From positions 29,506,166-29,570,165 of the forward strand of contig CAIIXF020000011.1 in assembly GCA_903813345.2 (NCBI GenBank): a stretch of DNA of 64,000 nucleotides, read 5' to 3'. Position 1 is the first letter of the stretch; every line of letters begins with the position of its first letter. Position numbers and translations under genes: made by a program. Positions 1 through 12,400 of this stretch are shown here, one piece after another. A model generated the notes under the pieces. That model was not told the origin of the DNA, searched no databases, and saw only the letters and a list, made by a program, of their open reading frames with translations. The DNA comes from Owenia fusiformis (lineage: Eukaryota > Annelida > Polychaeta > Sabellida > Oweniidae).

Positions 1-1
1 G

Positions 2-1514
2 CTGGAACGTCTCGCCAATAATCGGGTGTTTCCGGAAAAGCCGAGTAGTTATCTTTGTGACTCTTGTCAAGACAACTTTGAGTCTTCCAACGCTCTTGAG
101 TATGGTGATGAATATGGCTACAATGAGCAGAAAGAGCGAGAAGCTGTCACCAAAGCAGGACTGGATTACTACCACTTACCAGTTGGTAAATATATTAATC
201 TACATATGGTTCATCTTGATTACTTGTCTTCGGAGCAGTCAATAAATGGTAAATCGATTTTAACGTTGCATTTTCAGATAATGCTGCACGTCTGAAAGTT
301 GACACATTCTGGAAATACAAAGACTCATTGATGGAGGCAGGGAACAAAGGACCAGTCATTATACACTCTGGCTCAGGCCACAGGGCAGGTATAAGTTTAA
401 ATCTGATTAGCACACTTAACGTAGCCTTGATCTAACATTTGCAGCCCCCCCTCCATTATCTTTTTTCTCCACTTACTGTTATCTAGATGTTACTATGCAC
501 CACTTTCTCAATAGAGATAGTCGTTGAACTCCCATTACGTAGATGACATGTGGCTGAAAGGGCCACATAAAGTGGTTGATGCAAGGGCTTAACAGAACAG
601 TATTCCAAGATTTTTAATACATAGTGGTAAACTTTTATAACATTCTATAATAAAGTGATTTTAGAAATAGTATTCTACATATTCCTCATAAATATCCATA
701 CGTAAGCCAATTTCGGTAAGTTTACGTAAGCCAATAGACTAGGTGCGAGTAGAAATAATCTTGATTTACGTCATTAAAAATTCAAAATTCAGTCAAACTG
801 ATGTCATATTTCGAATCTACATGTAAGATTGCATCTAGAAATGTGGTTTTGATAAGAGTTTATCAACTTTGAAAATTTAATTTTCTTTGAAAATGTGACT
901 TCTAGGTTGGGGAGATTCCCCATAGAGCCCATGTTGTAAAATCACAAAAAGTGAAATATCTTTTCTTGTGTTGGGCAGATAACATTATCCTTTACTGGAC
1001 ATGTTTTAATTTGTATAACTATCAGATACATAAGGGTAATATGAAAAGTGAACCACTAAAACTGATGAATATTCAAGTTTAAGGGAACTTTGTAATACCC
1101 TGCCATGTTATTTCCCCCGAATTAGCCACCTGGTGCCGAAACTGGTAACTAGTAACTACCTACTCGCATCTGAGTAATTTCAGTAGCATTATTTCACATT
1201 AGCGGACAAATATTCCGTTGACATCGCGTTCCCGTTATTCCAGTTTATTCCCCGTGATTCTCTCCCAATTCAAAGACAAACAGACGATTAATTTTCTGTC
1301 AGTAAGAATATACATATGGGCATTGTACTGTAGCACTGTTTTACTTGTTTTAGTTGTATTTGGAATACTTGCTGCCGGGTACCAGTATGGCAAAGATTCA
1401 GCGTGGGCCCTTCAGCGAGCGCACTCTATCGGTCATTTCTATACAGCTGAAATAAATCCTGATGTCATCCAGATATTTAAATCTGTTTTAGATGGTAGAA
1501 AACAGGAACTCTAA
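2..1514 (+). CDS. phosphatase-fold protein (CxSGxRxG type) with Cys replaced by Ser; 3' part of gene
   Basis: Three in-frame exons are visible: 2-185 (ends in a phase-1 GTAAAT donor), 278-388 (after TTTTCAG, donor GTATAAG) and 1354-1514 (after TTGTTTTAG, ending TAA). Joined, they give the last ~151 residues; earlier exons lie off the window. The fragment has an acidic Cys-containing stretch, an AGLDYYHLPV strand, then VIIHSGSGHRAG followed by a small hydrophobic helix and a ~40-residue tail. The HSGSGHRAG loop matches the short phosphate-binding loop HCxSGxRxG of BLH/DUF442-type phosphatases. The expected nucleophilic Cys is Ser (TCT), so I infer a catalytically weak or dead, perhaps substrate-binding, protein. 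A possible poly(A) signal AATAAA lies at 1884-1889. The family call rests on the loop and its context; the splice joins are well supported by frame. Confidence 0.72.
735..1178. repeat. interspersed repeat family A, copy 1 (intronic)
   Basis: This copy lies in the last intron of the phosphatase-like gene. It is recognisably the same sequence as 2072-2495: shared blocks include GTAGAAATAATCTT near the left end, GCATCTAGAAATGTGGTTT, GGGGAGATTCCCCATAGA and CTACCTACTCGCATCTG at the right end. GCGAGTAG-type sequence at both ends in inverted orientation suggests a short-TIR, non-autonomous DNA element. No coding capacity was seen. Confidence 0.7.
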
Positions 1515-3234
1515 TGGACTAAACGTATGTTTGTGTTAAAACTACTTAAAACACAAGTGACTCTTGCAAAATGAGCACTTAAACAAGGGTGTTTTGGATA
1601 TTAGACCACAATAGAGTATCTATGAATGGATAACCATCTCATATTTGAATACTGGCTGGTATTGGCTTCTTTATGTAAAAGTATAATCCCTTGGATATTG
1701 AACTTTGTAAGTACTTTAAAGTTCATTGTGACACAGACTAAATACTATCAAAAACTGCTACATACAGTATGAATGTTTATCTACACATTATTTGGTAGTA
1801 GACGTATAATTTAAAGCTAATAGTGCATTATATACTCACACCAAAATAAGACAGAATTTAGTATATCCCAAAACATTTTTCTTAATAAACAAGAGAACTT
1901 TGACATAAGGTAAAGTTCATTTTCTACTTAAAATATTTTGAAAAAATGAAAATTTTAGTTTAATTTACAGTGAATCTCATAAATTGATGTGTGCGCCAAA
2001 ATTTAAAACTGCGCAGGCGCAGCGCTCTCGCTAACCTATATAACTAAGTAGAGGAGTGTAGAACAATATTCTAGATGTGATGAGTAGAAATAATCTTTAT
2101 TTACTTCAAAATTATTCAAAATTTAGTTAAAGGGATATCATAGTCTACATGTAAAATTGCATCTAGAAATGTGGTTTAAAAAAGTATTTATCAACTTTGA
2201 AAATTTAATCTTCTTCGAAAATGTGACTTCTAGGTCGGGGAGATTCCCCATAGACCCAATATCACAAAAATGAGATATCTTTTCTTGTGTTGGGCAGATA
2301 TTTTTTTTTACTGGACATATTTTCGTTTGTATAATTATCAAACACGTAAGGATTATATGAAAATTGACCCACTTAAACTGATAATATTCAAGTTTATGAG
2401 AAAGCTCTTATACGCATACTTGCCATGTTAACTAACCCGAATCAGCCACCTGGTGGTGAAACTGGTAACTACCTACTCGCATCTGGGTAATTCACGTTAT
2501 AAGTTTTATTAGCCACTAATGCCATCTTTCTTTCTCTTCAGTTAAAGGTCACTAGGGTTCTTCAGCAGATTGTTGAAGTCTATTTTTGCTTGTTTTTGCT
2601 AAAACCAATGGACCATGAACACAATTTTCGGCCTAACATCCACTCTTACTCTGGAAGTAATCTCTCCCTAGTGTTTTTAACAAACGTTATAAGAAAGTTC
2701 AAAAACAGTACAATGAGTATACTTAATAAATAGTTTCTTTATTTCTCACCAATTTTCTCTAAAAACAAACTCAACAATCTGACTTGTAAATAAAGTTACA
2801 TGCAAACCCATGTGGCAATGAAATTCAGCAATATAAATTGTAACCAGGCTATTATGACATATAACTCCAGTTGGCAATTAAAAAAGTTAAACTTGCAATA
2901 TGAGTTGTAGAAAGGCTTTTTAATTTAAGACATACAAATCTATTTAGCAATGAAAAAAGTTCTCGGCTCAAATAATTTTACACATCTAGCAAGTGATCAG
3001 TTATCCATGCATGAAAGATATCAGCACAGATGATACAAGTAAATTGTTTAACAATGGACTTTTTTGCAAGATGGACCAAAATAATAAAACAACAGAGCTT
3101 GTACCAAAATAAAACAGCAGAGCTAGTCTACTAAAGACAACAGTTTTTAATATTCTCAGTGTATATTCCTTAATAAGATCACAACATGTAGAGTATCTGA
3201 TATTACTGATGATTCATCTATAGTTCATTAAATG
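1515..3234. other. spacer between convergent genes, with repeat A copy 2
   Basis: This is the shared 3' flank of the phosphatase-like gene (+) and PDHA (-). Repeat family A copy 2 occupies about 2072-2495, with the same orientation and ends as the copy at 735-1178. A GC-rich NRF-1-like word (TGCGCAGGCGCA) sits near 2011-2022, just outside it. A minus-strand AATAAA at 2738-2743 is a good candidate for the distal PDHA poly(A) signal. No other gene was seen. Confidence 0.6.
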
Positions 3235-3402
3235 TTATTGCCTAGATTCTGCATTTACAAAAGGATCTACTGTACGTGCAGTAAAGTCTTTAGGGGCATC
3301 CTTGAATACATGGTCGTATAGTAGTTCCATAGGTGGCTCAGGGTCAGCCTTTGCTCTCTTTACTCCTTCTTCCACAGTTTTACGTACCTCTGTTTCAATA
3401 GC
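3235..3402 (-). CDS. PDHA1: PDHA alternative terminal exon 9b (distal)
   Basis: Preceded by ACTTCAG on the minus strand, phase 0 with exon 8, open for 55 codons to TAA. It encodes [19 protein letters not shown], then [14 protein letters not shown] and a divergent tail. The ADPEPP block is the canonical one in animal E1-alpha. By eye it is only about one-third identical to exon 9a, so the duplication is not recent. A minus-strand AATAAA at 2738-2743 could serve as its poly(A) signal. Confidence 0.9.
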   Translation of the reverse strand, partial: AIETEVRKTVEEGVKRAKADPEPPMELLYDHVFKDAPKDFTARTVDPFVNAESRQ

Positions 3403-6400
3403 CTGAAGTGCATAAATATAATCAGTTGAATGTTAAAATATATGTAAATATTAAAGATGCTACATGCTAAGGACCTGTGTCAAATATGTGTCATATTTAC
3501 ATGTAGAAATAGTTGGGGGAGGAGAGCTGAAAATATTGAGGGTCTTATCATGTGTTAAATCAATTACTTGACAATTTGACATGACTCCTAAAGTATTCCA
3601 ATAGATGAATTTTCTGACTCCTAAAGTATTCCAATGGATGAATTTTCTGTTGTTTACTCCCTCCTGTTAGTGATCATAATAGAAGTAGTTCTACTGTCTT
3701 GTGGAGGAACAAGAGAAATATAAAACAATTCATAAAAAAATAGTACTACTATACATACAATATACCTGGATATCAAATAATCATATAAATGTGCAGTTTT
3801 AAGCACATAAATATATTTTAAGTTTTACAAAGCATCAGCAACATACTTGTAAGAGTCACATTTGCTCTCTGATTAGTCTGTTAGTGTAGCATTTGTAATT
3901 ACTCATTCATATATTAATAATAAAGCACATTGTCATGATTTCAAGCACACAATATTAAGTGATATGAATGTTGATGATGGGCAAATCAAAATGTTAACAT
4001 GAAAAGCAACAGGGCAGTAACTTGCATTAACAAAATGTTACCACCTGCCATTTGTTACAGACAGCGACCGCCAGATGTCAAACAATGTCCACAAAAATGT
4101 TGGAGACTATAATAATATGTCACCACTTGTGGAGGTGAAATAAAAAACTATTGAAGCACAAAGTTTAGAGCTCCAAACTTCCAATCTCAGTCCTTCAGTC
4201 TCATTCATCAACCTAAATAATAAATTGTGTTTTAGATCTACAATACACCGATGGCTTGATGGTTTAATGCATAAAGCAGAATTTACAGCCTTGCATTTAA
4301 AAGCCAAGAACAAAACATAGATTTTATTTTTCTGTCACCATTTAGTGACCTGTGACAAATGATAATTGCTGCAAGACAGAGCAAGGCATTAACATGCAAA
4401 ATATCACCACCTGCCATTTTTACATATGCCAAGCGGTGTTACAGATGCAGACAGCCAAACACAAACCGCAAACACAAACAGTACTTCTGGTGGTGACATA
4501 ATAAATGAAGGAAAAACTAGATTTACAATGATATACACTCAAATTAACATGTAGCATATAGTTATAAGTGTCTTAACAGTTTGAAATACTGACACCAAAT
4601 TAATCCAATATGCTGTAAGCAATAGAAGCCTATGTTCCTTCAAAGTGTACAGAAAAGTAAAGCTGTCATACAAGTTGATTTTACCATAGGTATGGTTCAC
4701 TTATTGAGCAACTCCAGATGTTATGCTTTGACATCCCCTTATTGGGAAATCTTTCGCTTGGTCTACATATACATGTTCATATAACGCTTCTAGCTCAATC
4801 TCAGGGTCATTGCGAGATCTTTCAACTGCACTATCCACCTCTTTGCGGACTTGCTTGTCAACAGCCTGCGAGGATGCAATTAGAGTTGAAATAAAACAGA
4901 TATAATTGCACATTTTGTGTATTAATTGGTCAGTGGGGGCAAATCATCAAAATAACACAAATTAAATAAATAAATAAAAACAACCAGACCAACGGCAACG
5001 CCAAAGCGTGGCAAATCCCATCGAACAGAAATGGCTGGCATTTTTACAAACAAAATATATAGCAAATATCATAAAACAACACACCAGAAAGGCCACCATT
5101 TTCAAAATGGTTGCTCACTAGCCAAGTTGTCATCAGAAGAAATAATATGCTTTTAAATAGCCACCTATAAAATTCGCACAGATGTACTTGTAAAATGGTG
5201 GCCATTTTCAAAATGGCCGACTACTCCCCAAAGTTTTATTAGACAATGTGCCATGCTTAAAGTATTAACATATCAAATATGAACAAAATCGCTCCACTAC
5301 ATTTCGGGTTACAGTAAAAAATGTAAAAATGACAGCCATTTTTTAAAATGGCCGCCTTCTATCCGAAGTGTCATGAGACAGTGTGCAATGCTCATGAGTA
5401 TTCACATATCAAATATGAACAAAATCGCTTCACTACTTTTCAAGTTATAGTAAAAACGTAAAAATGGTGGCCATTTTTCAAAATGGCCGCCTACTACCCA
5501 AAGTGTCATTAGACAGTGTGCCATACTTATAGTCTTCATATAAAATATGAAACATACCAAATATGAACAAAATCGCTGAACTACTTTTCAAGTTATAGCA
5601 AAATATGTTAAAATGGTGCCATTTTTCAAAATGGCCACCTTCTACCAAAAGTGTAATTAGACAGTGTGCCATGCTTTAAGTATTCAGAAACCAAATATAA
5701 ACAAAATCGCTCCACTACTTTTCGAGTTATATTAAAATACGTTAAAATGGATTTTTTAAAATGGCCACCTTCTACCAAAAGTGTCATTAGACAGTGTGCC
5801 ATGCTTATAGTATTCACATACCAAATATGAACAAAATCGCTTCACTACTTTTCGAGTTATAATAAAATACGTTAAAATGGTGGCCATTTTTAAAAAAAAA
5901 ATTCAAAATGGCCGCCTTCTACCAAAAGTGTCATAGGACAGTGTGCCATGCTTATAGTATTCACATACCAAATATGATCAAATTGCTCCACTTCTTTTCG
6001 AGTTATAGTAAAATATGTTAAAATGGTGGCCATTTTGAAAAATGGCCGCCTTCTACCAAAAGTGTCTTTATACAGTGTGCAATGTTTATAGTATTCACAT
6101 ACCAAATATGAACAAAATTGCTGTACTACTTTTCGAGTTACAGCAAAAATCGTAAAATAACGAGTAAAGGCCGCCATTTTTCAAGATGGCTGCCATGTGC
6201 TTTTTTAATATCTACATTTGTAGCTTTATTAATGTCCTTTATAATTTTTTTACATTTAAAACATATTGCTATTACAGTTTTACATATTGCACCTAAATTA
6301 CTGTAAAATCGGCACTAAAATGGCCGCCATTTTGAAATGAGTGGCCATTTTGAAAATCAGCTTTCGAGCAGAACTTCAACCTCCATAGGGTATATGTGTA

Positions 6401-9400
6401 CAAAATATGAACAAAATCGGGCCAACGGTATTTGAGTTATTGCCCGGACGGACGGACGGACGGACGGAGGCGTTCCCTATATCCCTCCGAACTTCGTTCG
6501 ATGGGATAATTAATCAAAAGATAAAATGAAGCATTCATCAATGTTACACTGCAAAAATCATTCTCTAGTTTCAACAGACATCTCTTCAAATACACTGTAC
6601 ACTGTAGGGTAATCATGCAGTCTCTCGTATTAGGTAACCTGGTTTATTTGTGAAAAATGTGTAATACAAGATGTCAACATTTGAGACAGCTGAACACTTA
6701 CACAAAATGTTTTTTGCTACTAACCTTGATCTCATCAGCTGTAGCTAGATTTGATGTTAATATCTTTTCTTTAAAAAGCATGATGGGGTCCCTTTTTTGT
6801 CGCACTTCTTGAACTTCATCACGACTTCGGTAACTGCAACAAAAAATAAATGTTCATCACTAATTCAAGAAAGGTGTCTGAGATTAATAAAAATTATTCA
6901 CTTGTTTCCATTGGAAACACAAAGGTTAATTTCTAACATTTGCAGTGGCCAAAAAATTATAAAAATCTGTATTTGCAATCCAAATCAATCAACAGATTGT
7001 ATTGTGAAAGTGAAAAGACACACAGGCAATCAAACTCTCACCTTGTACCAGGATCACTCATACTGTGGCCACTGTACCTATAGGTGGCCAACTCCAACAG
7101 GATTGGTCCCTTGCCTGAACGACAATAATCTGCAGCATACTTAGTGGCCTCACGAACTGTCAGCACATCCATTGCATCAACCTGATTAAGACAATTAAGA
7201 AATAAACCCTATCTAGAAAACATAACTGGCTTACTGGAAGTTCATTATCCTTTTACTATCATGGTAACAACAGGGGATTCTCGTAACTGTTCAGATAATG
7301 TACACCAGATTATTAAAAGAAAAGTATGACATATTGTGTTTCTTACGTATATTCCTGGTACATAGTCGCCTCTTGTATAGTAATCAGTGCTAGCAGATGC
7401 TCTCTCTACGCTGGTTCCCATCCCATAACCATTGTTCTCACACACAAATATGGCAGGAACATCCCAAAGTTTAGCCATATTGAAAGCTTCGAAAAGTTGC
7501 CCTTGGTTTGCTGCGCCATCTCCATATAGTGCTATTGTGACATTGTCCTTGCCTTGGTACTTCTGAGCGAAGGCTATGCCAGCCCCTAGAGGAATCTGAA
7601 ATCAGAATTCATTGAACAAGTCAAGAAAATACAGTTACTATGAATACATGTACTTTAAATATGGTTCTAATTTCTCTTGTTTTTCACCTCTTGTAGTCTC
7701 ATATATGACACAAAAAACATTCAGTTTACAAACTTGTAAAGAATCTAATACAAAACATATTACTGTGTTTTAAAGATAAACCCAAAACACCACTTGATAC
7801 AGCCCTGATGATGCATTTTACATTTTTCCATCTTCTCAAGACAGAACTAGAAACCCATCAAAATAAAATGCCAAAAGTCTGGCACAGAGGGCTTTTACTA
7901 GGGGCTCATTCGATGACTAATAATGTCACGTTTGAATTTTGAGACAGTTGATATTTTCATTTACTTAATATAGGAAGATAACAGTGCAACTGTACCATAT
8001 TAATATCATGGTGTTATGTAAGTTGCTCACCTGTGCACCAACAATACCATTTCCACCATAGAAATTATCAGTGTACATGTGCATGGAACCACCTTTGCCC
8101 TTAGCACAGCCAGAGATTCTACCTGAAAACAACATGATCAACTTTATACCAGATATACGAGTACATGTTAATAAATGATGGACCTTTTGAACTTGCTTTA
8201 CAAATTTTTCACTGGTTGGTTATCTACTATATGCTTCAATCTACTGAACAAAAACAGACATGTATATATGTATATACATGTATATTAAAACGAATATGAC
8301 AATAAAAGACTTTGAGACATCAACATGTCAACAACAAAAATGCAGAAAAAATGCTTTCAGAATTCCATTGACAAAGATATCATTGTTCTAGCGCAATTAA
8401 AATTACTCAAACGACTAAAATATTTTTCACTTCTCCAAAAGGTTAGATCAGCAAAATAGAACCCTTGGAAAATCAAAAATTGTCGCATTATCGAATTGTC
8501 GAATTAATAATGCAGTCTTTACTATCTCAACCTACTGTTAGTGAGATTCTAAGAGAATAAGGAAGAGGAGGGTGTGGTTTACCACAATGCAATTCATAAT
8601 AATCTAGTTGTTCACCTGTAAGTTCAGCTAGTACACCCAGGACAGGCACTCCACGCATGTAAGTCCATCCATGTGCCCTATATGCAGTGATCACTGCATC
8701 ATCAGGTCTAATACCTGCCTCCATCCCAACACAGCATGCTTCCTATAATGTAAATGGGTAACAGTCTCCTCTTAACATTACCCTGTATTCTCATCAACTA
8801 AATACATCACCCTCTGAGAATAACAGAGGATTCTACAGTTTTGTTACCAATAATATTTTAACCTTTACCATGCTGCCTTATTTCAGCAAATATATCCCAC
8901 GCAACTGGCTTATTTTTCAAAGAGTGCAAAAAATGATATACCTGGACTAAATAATTAATATCTCAATAACTACTGAATGAATCTGGATAAAATTTTCACA
9001 AAGGGAAGATACAGTGGCCTGGCTCATGAAAAAAATGTTCTCATGAATTTTTTCGTACATTAACACGACTGGGCATAAATATACCATGAATACTCCTCCG
9101 GAATCCGCCGCTCCGCCTCTTCGTCTGGTCAGAATCCAAATCTGAATTTGCAGCGATCGAATGTTCAATTTTTCAATTCAGAAAATATTCTAGTTTCTAT
9201 TTTCGATGACCGTTATCGGCTTCCAAGAGCCTAAAGAGCTCGAAATCGTAATCCATTTCCTCCACATTTTCGTTGTTATCGTATTTGTCCACCATTTTGT
9301 ACGATTCGTTCACTAAAAACGACTAAAACACTGTTTAAATTGTTGAATTGAGAATTATTTTTCGAAATATCGCCATTTCTAGGTCAACAGGAAGTCATGT

Positions 9401-12400
9401 TAGGCACTGAATAAATCGGGCAATCTAATTGGACAATACGAATGGCGCGAATAAGTAAAGTTTTTAAAAGTTTGAAATCGGGCGTACGGGTCCGCCCGCA
9501 GTTGTGAGAGACATTTTAGTCTCGGCGGACGAGTCCGCCGGCAGCACGCTAAAGGTTAATGAAAACTGCTTGACTATTCAAAATATACTCATGGATTATG
9601 GCTGTAAGGCAATTTTCAAAAGATCAACTGTTTGCCGAGGAGTAGTGAGGAAAACACGGTAAAAGACCTGACAAAGACTAGCTTGCTATATATGCACACA
9701 CCTGTCCAGAATAAAGATGGCAGAATCCTCTGATGATCTTTTCTTTGTAGAGATTCCCAGCTGCCGTCTCCATACGTCTTATAGTCTGCATCTGTTGGTA
9801 GAACTTGAGGGCGTCATCACGGGTCAAGGTCGACTCACTGGCTGGGGGTGTGTCCAGTCTATGTAGCTTGTATTCCTGGAATGTCAATATGAATATATTC
9901 TGAAGATGTGGTATAGTTGTAGAATGCAATATAAAGAACTATAATACTAAGACGAGTTAACATTTCTACATATAAAATATAACCTTCTCCAGTAGTATGA
10001 TAGATATTGTTATCGCAACAGTATTACTCAACTTACAATATCAATGCAATGTACATACAGTATATGTCGGGGGTTTCATTAGCAACTGGCAACAGGCGAT
10101 TTTCACCAATTGTTTTTACTAAATTGTCTGATGTTTTAAGGGACTTCAACTTTTCCATGTTAAATTGATGATTTCCATTAATTTTGCCCATTGTTTTCAT
10201 TTATTTAGCCTGTTGTGAGAAATTCTAGTGAAACCCCTGTACATGTACATGCAAACTGTATACAAATTGATATTCTAATGATGCATTTCACTCAACATAT
10301 TGTATAGGAGCCCTGAAATGAGCCTACCTTAGTGGGGAAAGTGGCTTCAGTCACTGTTGAGCTGAAATCTCTGGTCACTCCAGCACTGCTAACCTCCCTA
10401 CCAGTGGTGTTTCTGGCTGCAAGACCAACACTCTGAAAATGTATAGCATCATTTAATGATGAGAATACATAACAATGTAAAAAACATGATATAAAATATA
10501 ATCATAGACCCAGAACGCTATTAACATGGACTAGGCCTAGTAACCACCTCATATAGAGGAATGTGTTGAATAATAGTAGAAATGCTCCTAAAGAGACACA
10601 ATAGACAATACAATCAAATGTTACATTCTTATATCAAAATTCATTATAAAACTCTGATAAAAACTATTCCTATGCAATTTATACTATGTATGGATACTTT
10701 CCTATAACATTTTGAAGAAGGTTACTATTTCTTTGTTTCTTAATACTAGACATTACAACTTGAGCCAGCGTTGATACTGACAATGACAATGCAGACAGAG
10801 AATAAAACATAAACGGAAATAAAAAAATAAAAACATTTAATTAGACATTCATTGAAAACAGAAAATGATGCCATGCTATTGCATTCTATCACAGTATTTT
10901 AATGTAAAAGAAACCAGAATTTCTTTCAGAATACAGCCATGATAGCAAATAAAGAAACAGAAAGACAGGTAGGTTAACATTACATTTCAAAACAACCAAG
11001 AAGATATTCACGGTGTATAACCCAAACGCTCCTACATGCACGACGGAGCGTTTCATTTACGCGGAAACGCTCCGGAGCGAAATAAAATGGCGGCTAATGA
11101 AGATTCCACTATGACCGTAAGTATTGTTCCTCTCGTTTCTCTTACATATCATATGTTATGGTGAAATATTATGTACCATTCGATGAACGATACCGTGAGC
11201 AAAGATCTGATTTATTCATCTTCTGGTGGTAAACTGTTATTTGCTTGATCAAAGCTCCGTAGTGTAGATCGAACGAATCTGAAGATGACGATTTGACCAC
11301 AAATTACGAATTAAACTAGTATTTCTATGAAAACGTTAATCTTTCTGTTAATGTAGTAGATCACAAACTAGTATATTCTCATTTCCTAAAATTCCAGTCC
11401 AAATCCATTACTTGTTCTCGAGAAATCGCTTGTTTTCCTCGAAACGCTCCGTCGATTTAGAACACAATTTTAGAAACGCTCTTACCATTTTGTTTTGATA
11501 TAATTTTCAGATTATTAGAGAAGAGTTTCGAATCGAATCTATCTCTCAAAAACGTGTTGTACTTGTTAGGTAAATTGAAACATGTGAACCTGGTGGTGCT
11601 AAACGTGCAACTAGCTGATTTAAGCCTACATTAGATGATGTCATGCCTACATATGTGCTAAATCATAAAACTATAGTAAAAACGAAAATTTATATGTGAA
11701 TTAATCTTTCTTCTATTGATGCCAAGGGGTATAATAGATCTTTTCTTTCTCTTCCTGAAAAGAAAATGCAAGCTATATATTTTCTAAACTGATCTAGACT
11801 ACTGGAGCATTTCCAGTTCACTGTGTTAACCAGATCGGAGCGTTTCTTGAATATGAGAATGTCATCATTTTTAAGACTGGATTTTCTATCATCAAATCAC
11901 TATTACGATAATGTATGGTGCGTTGAAGCATTGGAATTTGACTAAAATATACGTTGGTGCTCTAATCTTAGCTCAACTAATCACATGTCTCGACAAAAGG
12001 GGTTTTGACCGGTAGAATGACAAATACGTTTTTGAATTTTGATAACTATACTGCTATGTACAGCTCTTCCTAATTGCTTCAAACCTCAACAGCCAGCCAA
12101 GTACAACATGAATATCACACCCATCGAATGGTATACTCGAAATATGTAACTCATACCTCTTATTCCCATTATTGGGGAAATCGTCAGACGGCTCATCATT
12201 CCCGCCAGTCAGTATTCCTACTCCGTAGCGGTTCTTTGTTTAAGTTCAGTAATGAAACGCTCCGTCATGCATGTAGGAGCGTTTGGGTTATACACCGTGA
12301 TATTACAGTTTGAATCATTTGGACACTTTTTAATAAAATTTTAAAGTTTAGCTAATAATGTCTACCATTGTCTGGTTGTTGCAGCTGTTGCTTTGAAAAA

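Noticed and set aside
4701-4865. PDHA exon 9a as a dead duplicate
   Set aside because: Open frame, correct phase, good acceptor, own stop and a nearby poly(A) signal argue against decay; transcripts are still needed.
5478-6177. Small proteins encoded in the satellite region (both copies)
   Set aside because: Several short frames run through each tandem unit; they have no start context, no family and no splice support.
5240-6180. CRISPR-like array of regular repeats
   Set aside because: Units are 133-147 bp contiguous satellite copies with no unique spacers, in a eukaryotic intron.
11009-12299. Genuine V(D)J recombination signal
   Set aside because: The heptamer resembles an RSS, but no convincing nonamer at 12 or 23 bp spacing was found, and the context is a transposon with a target duplication.
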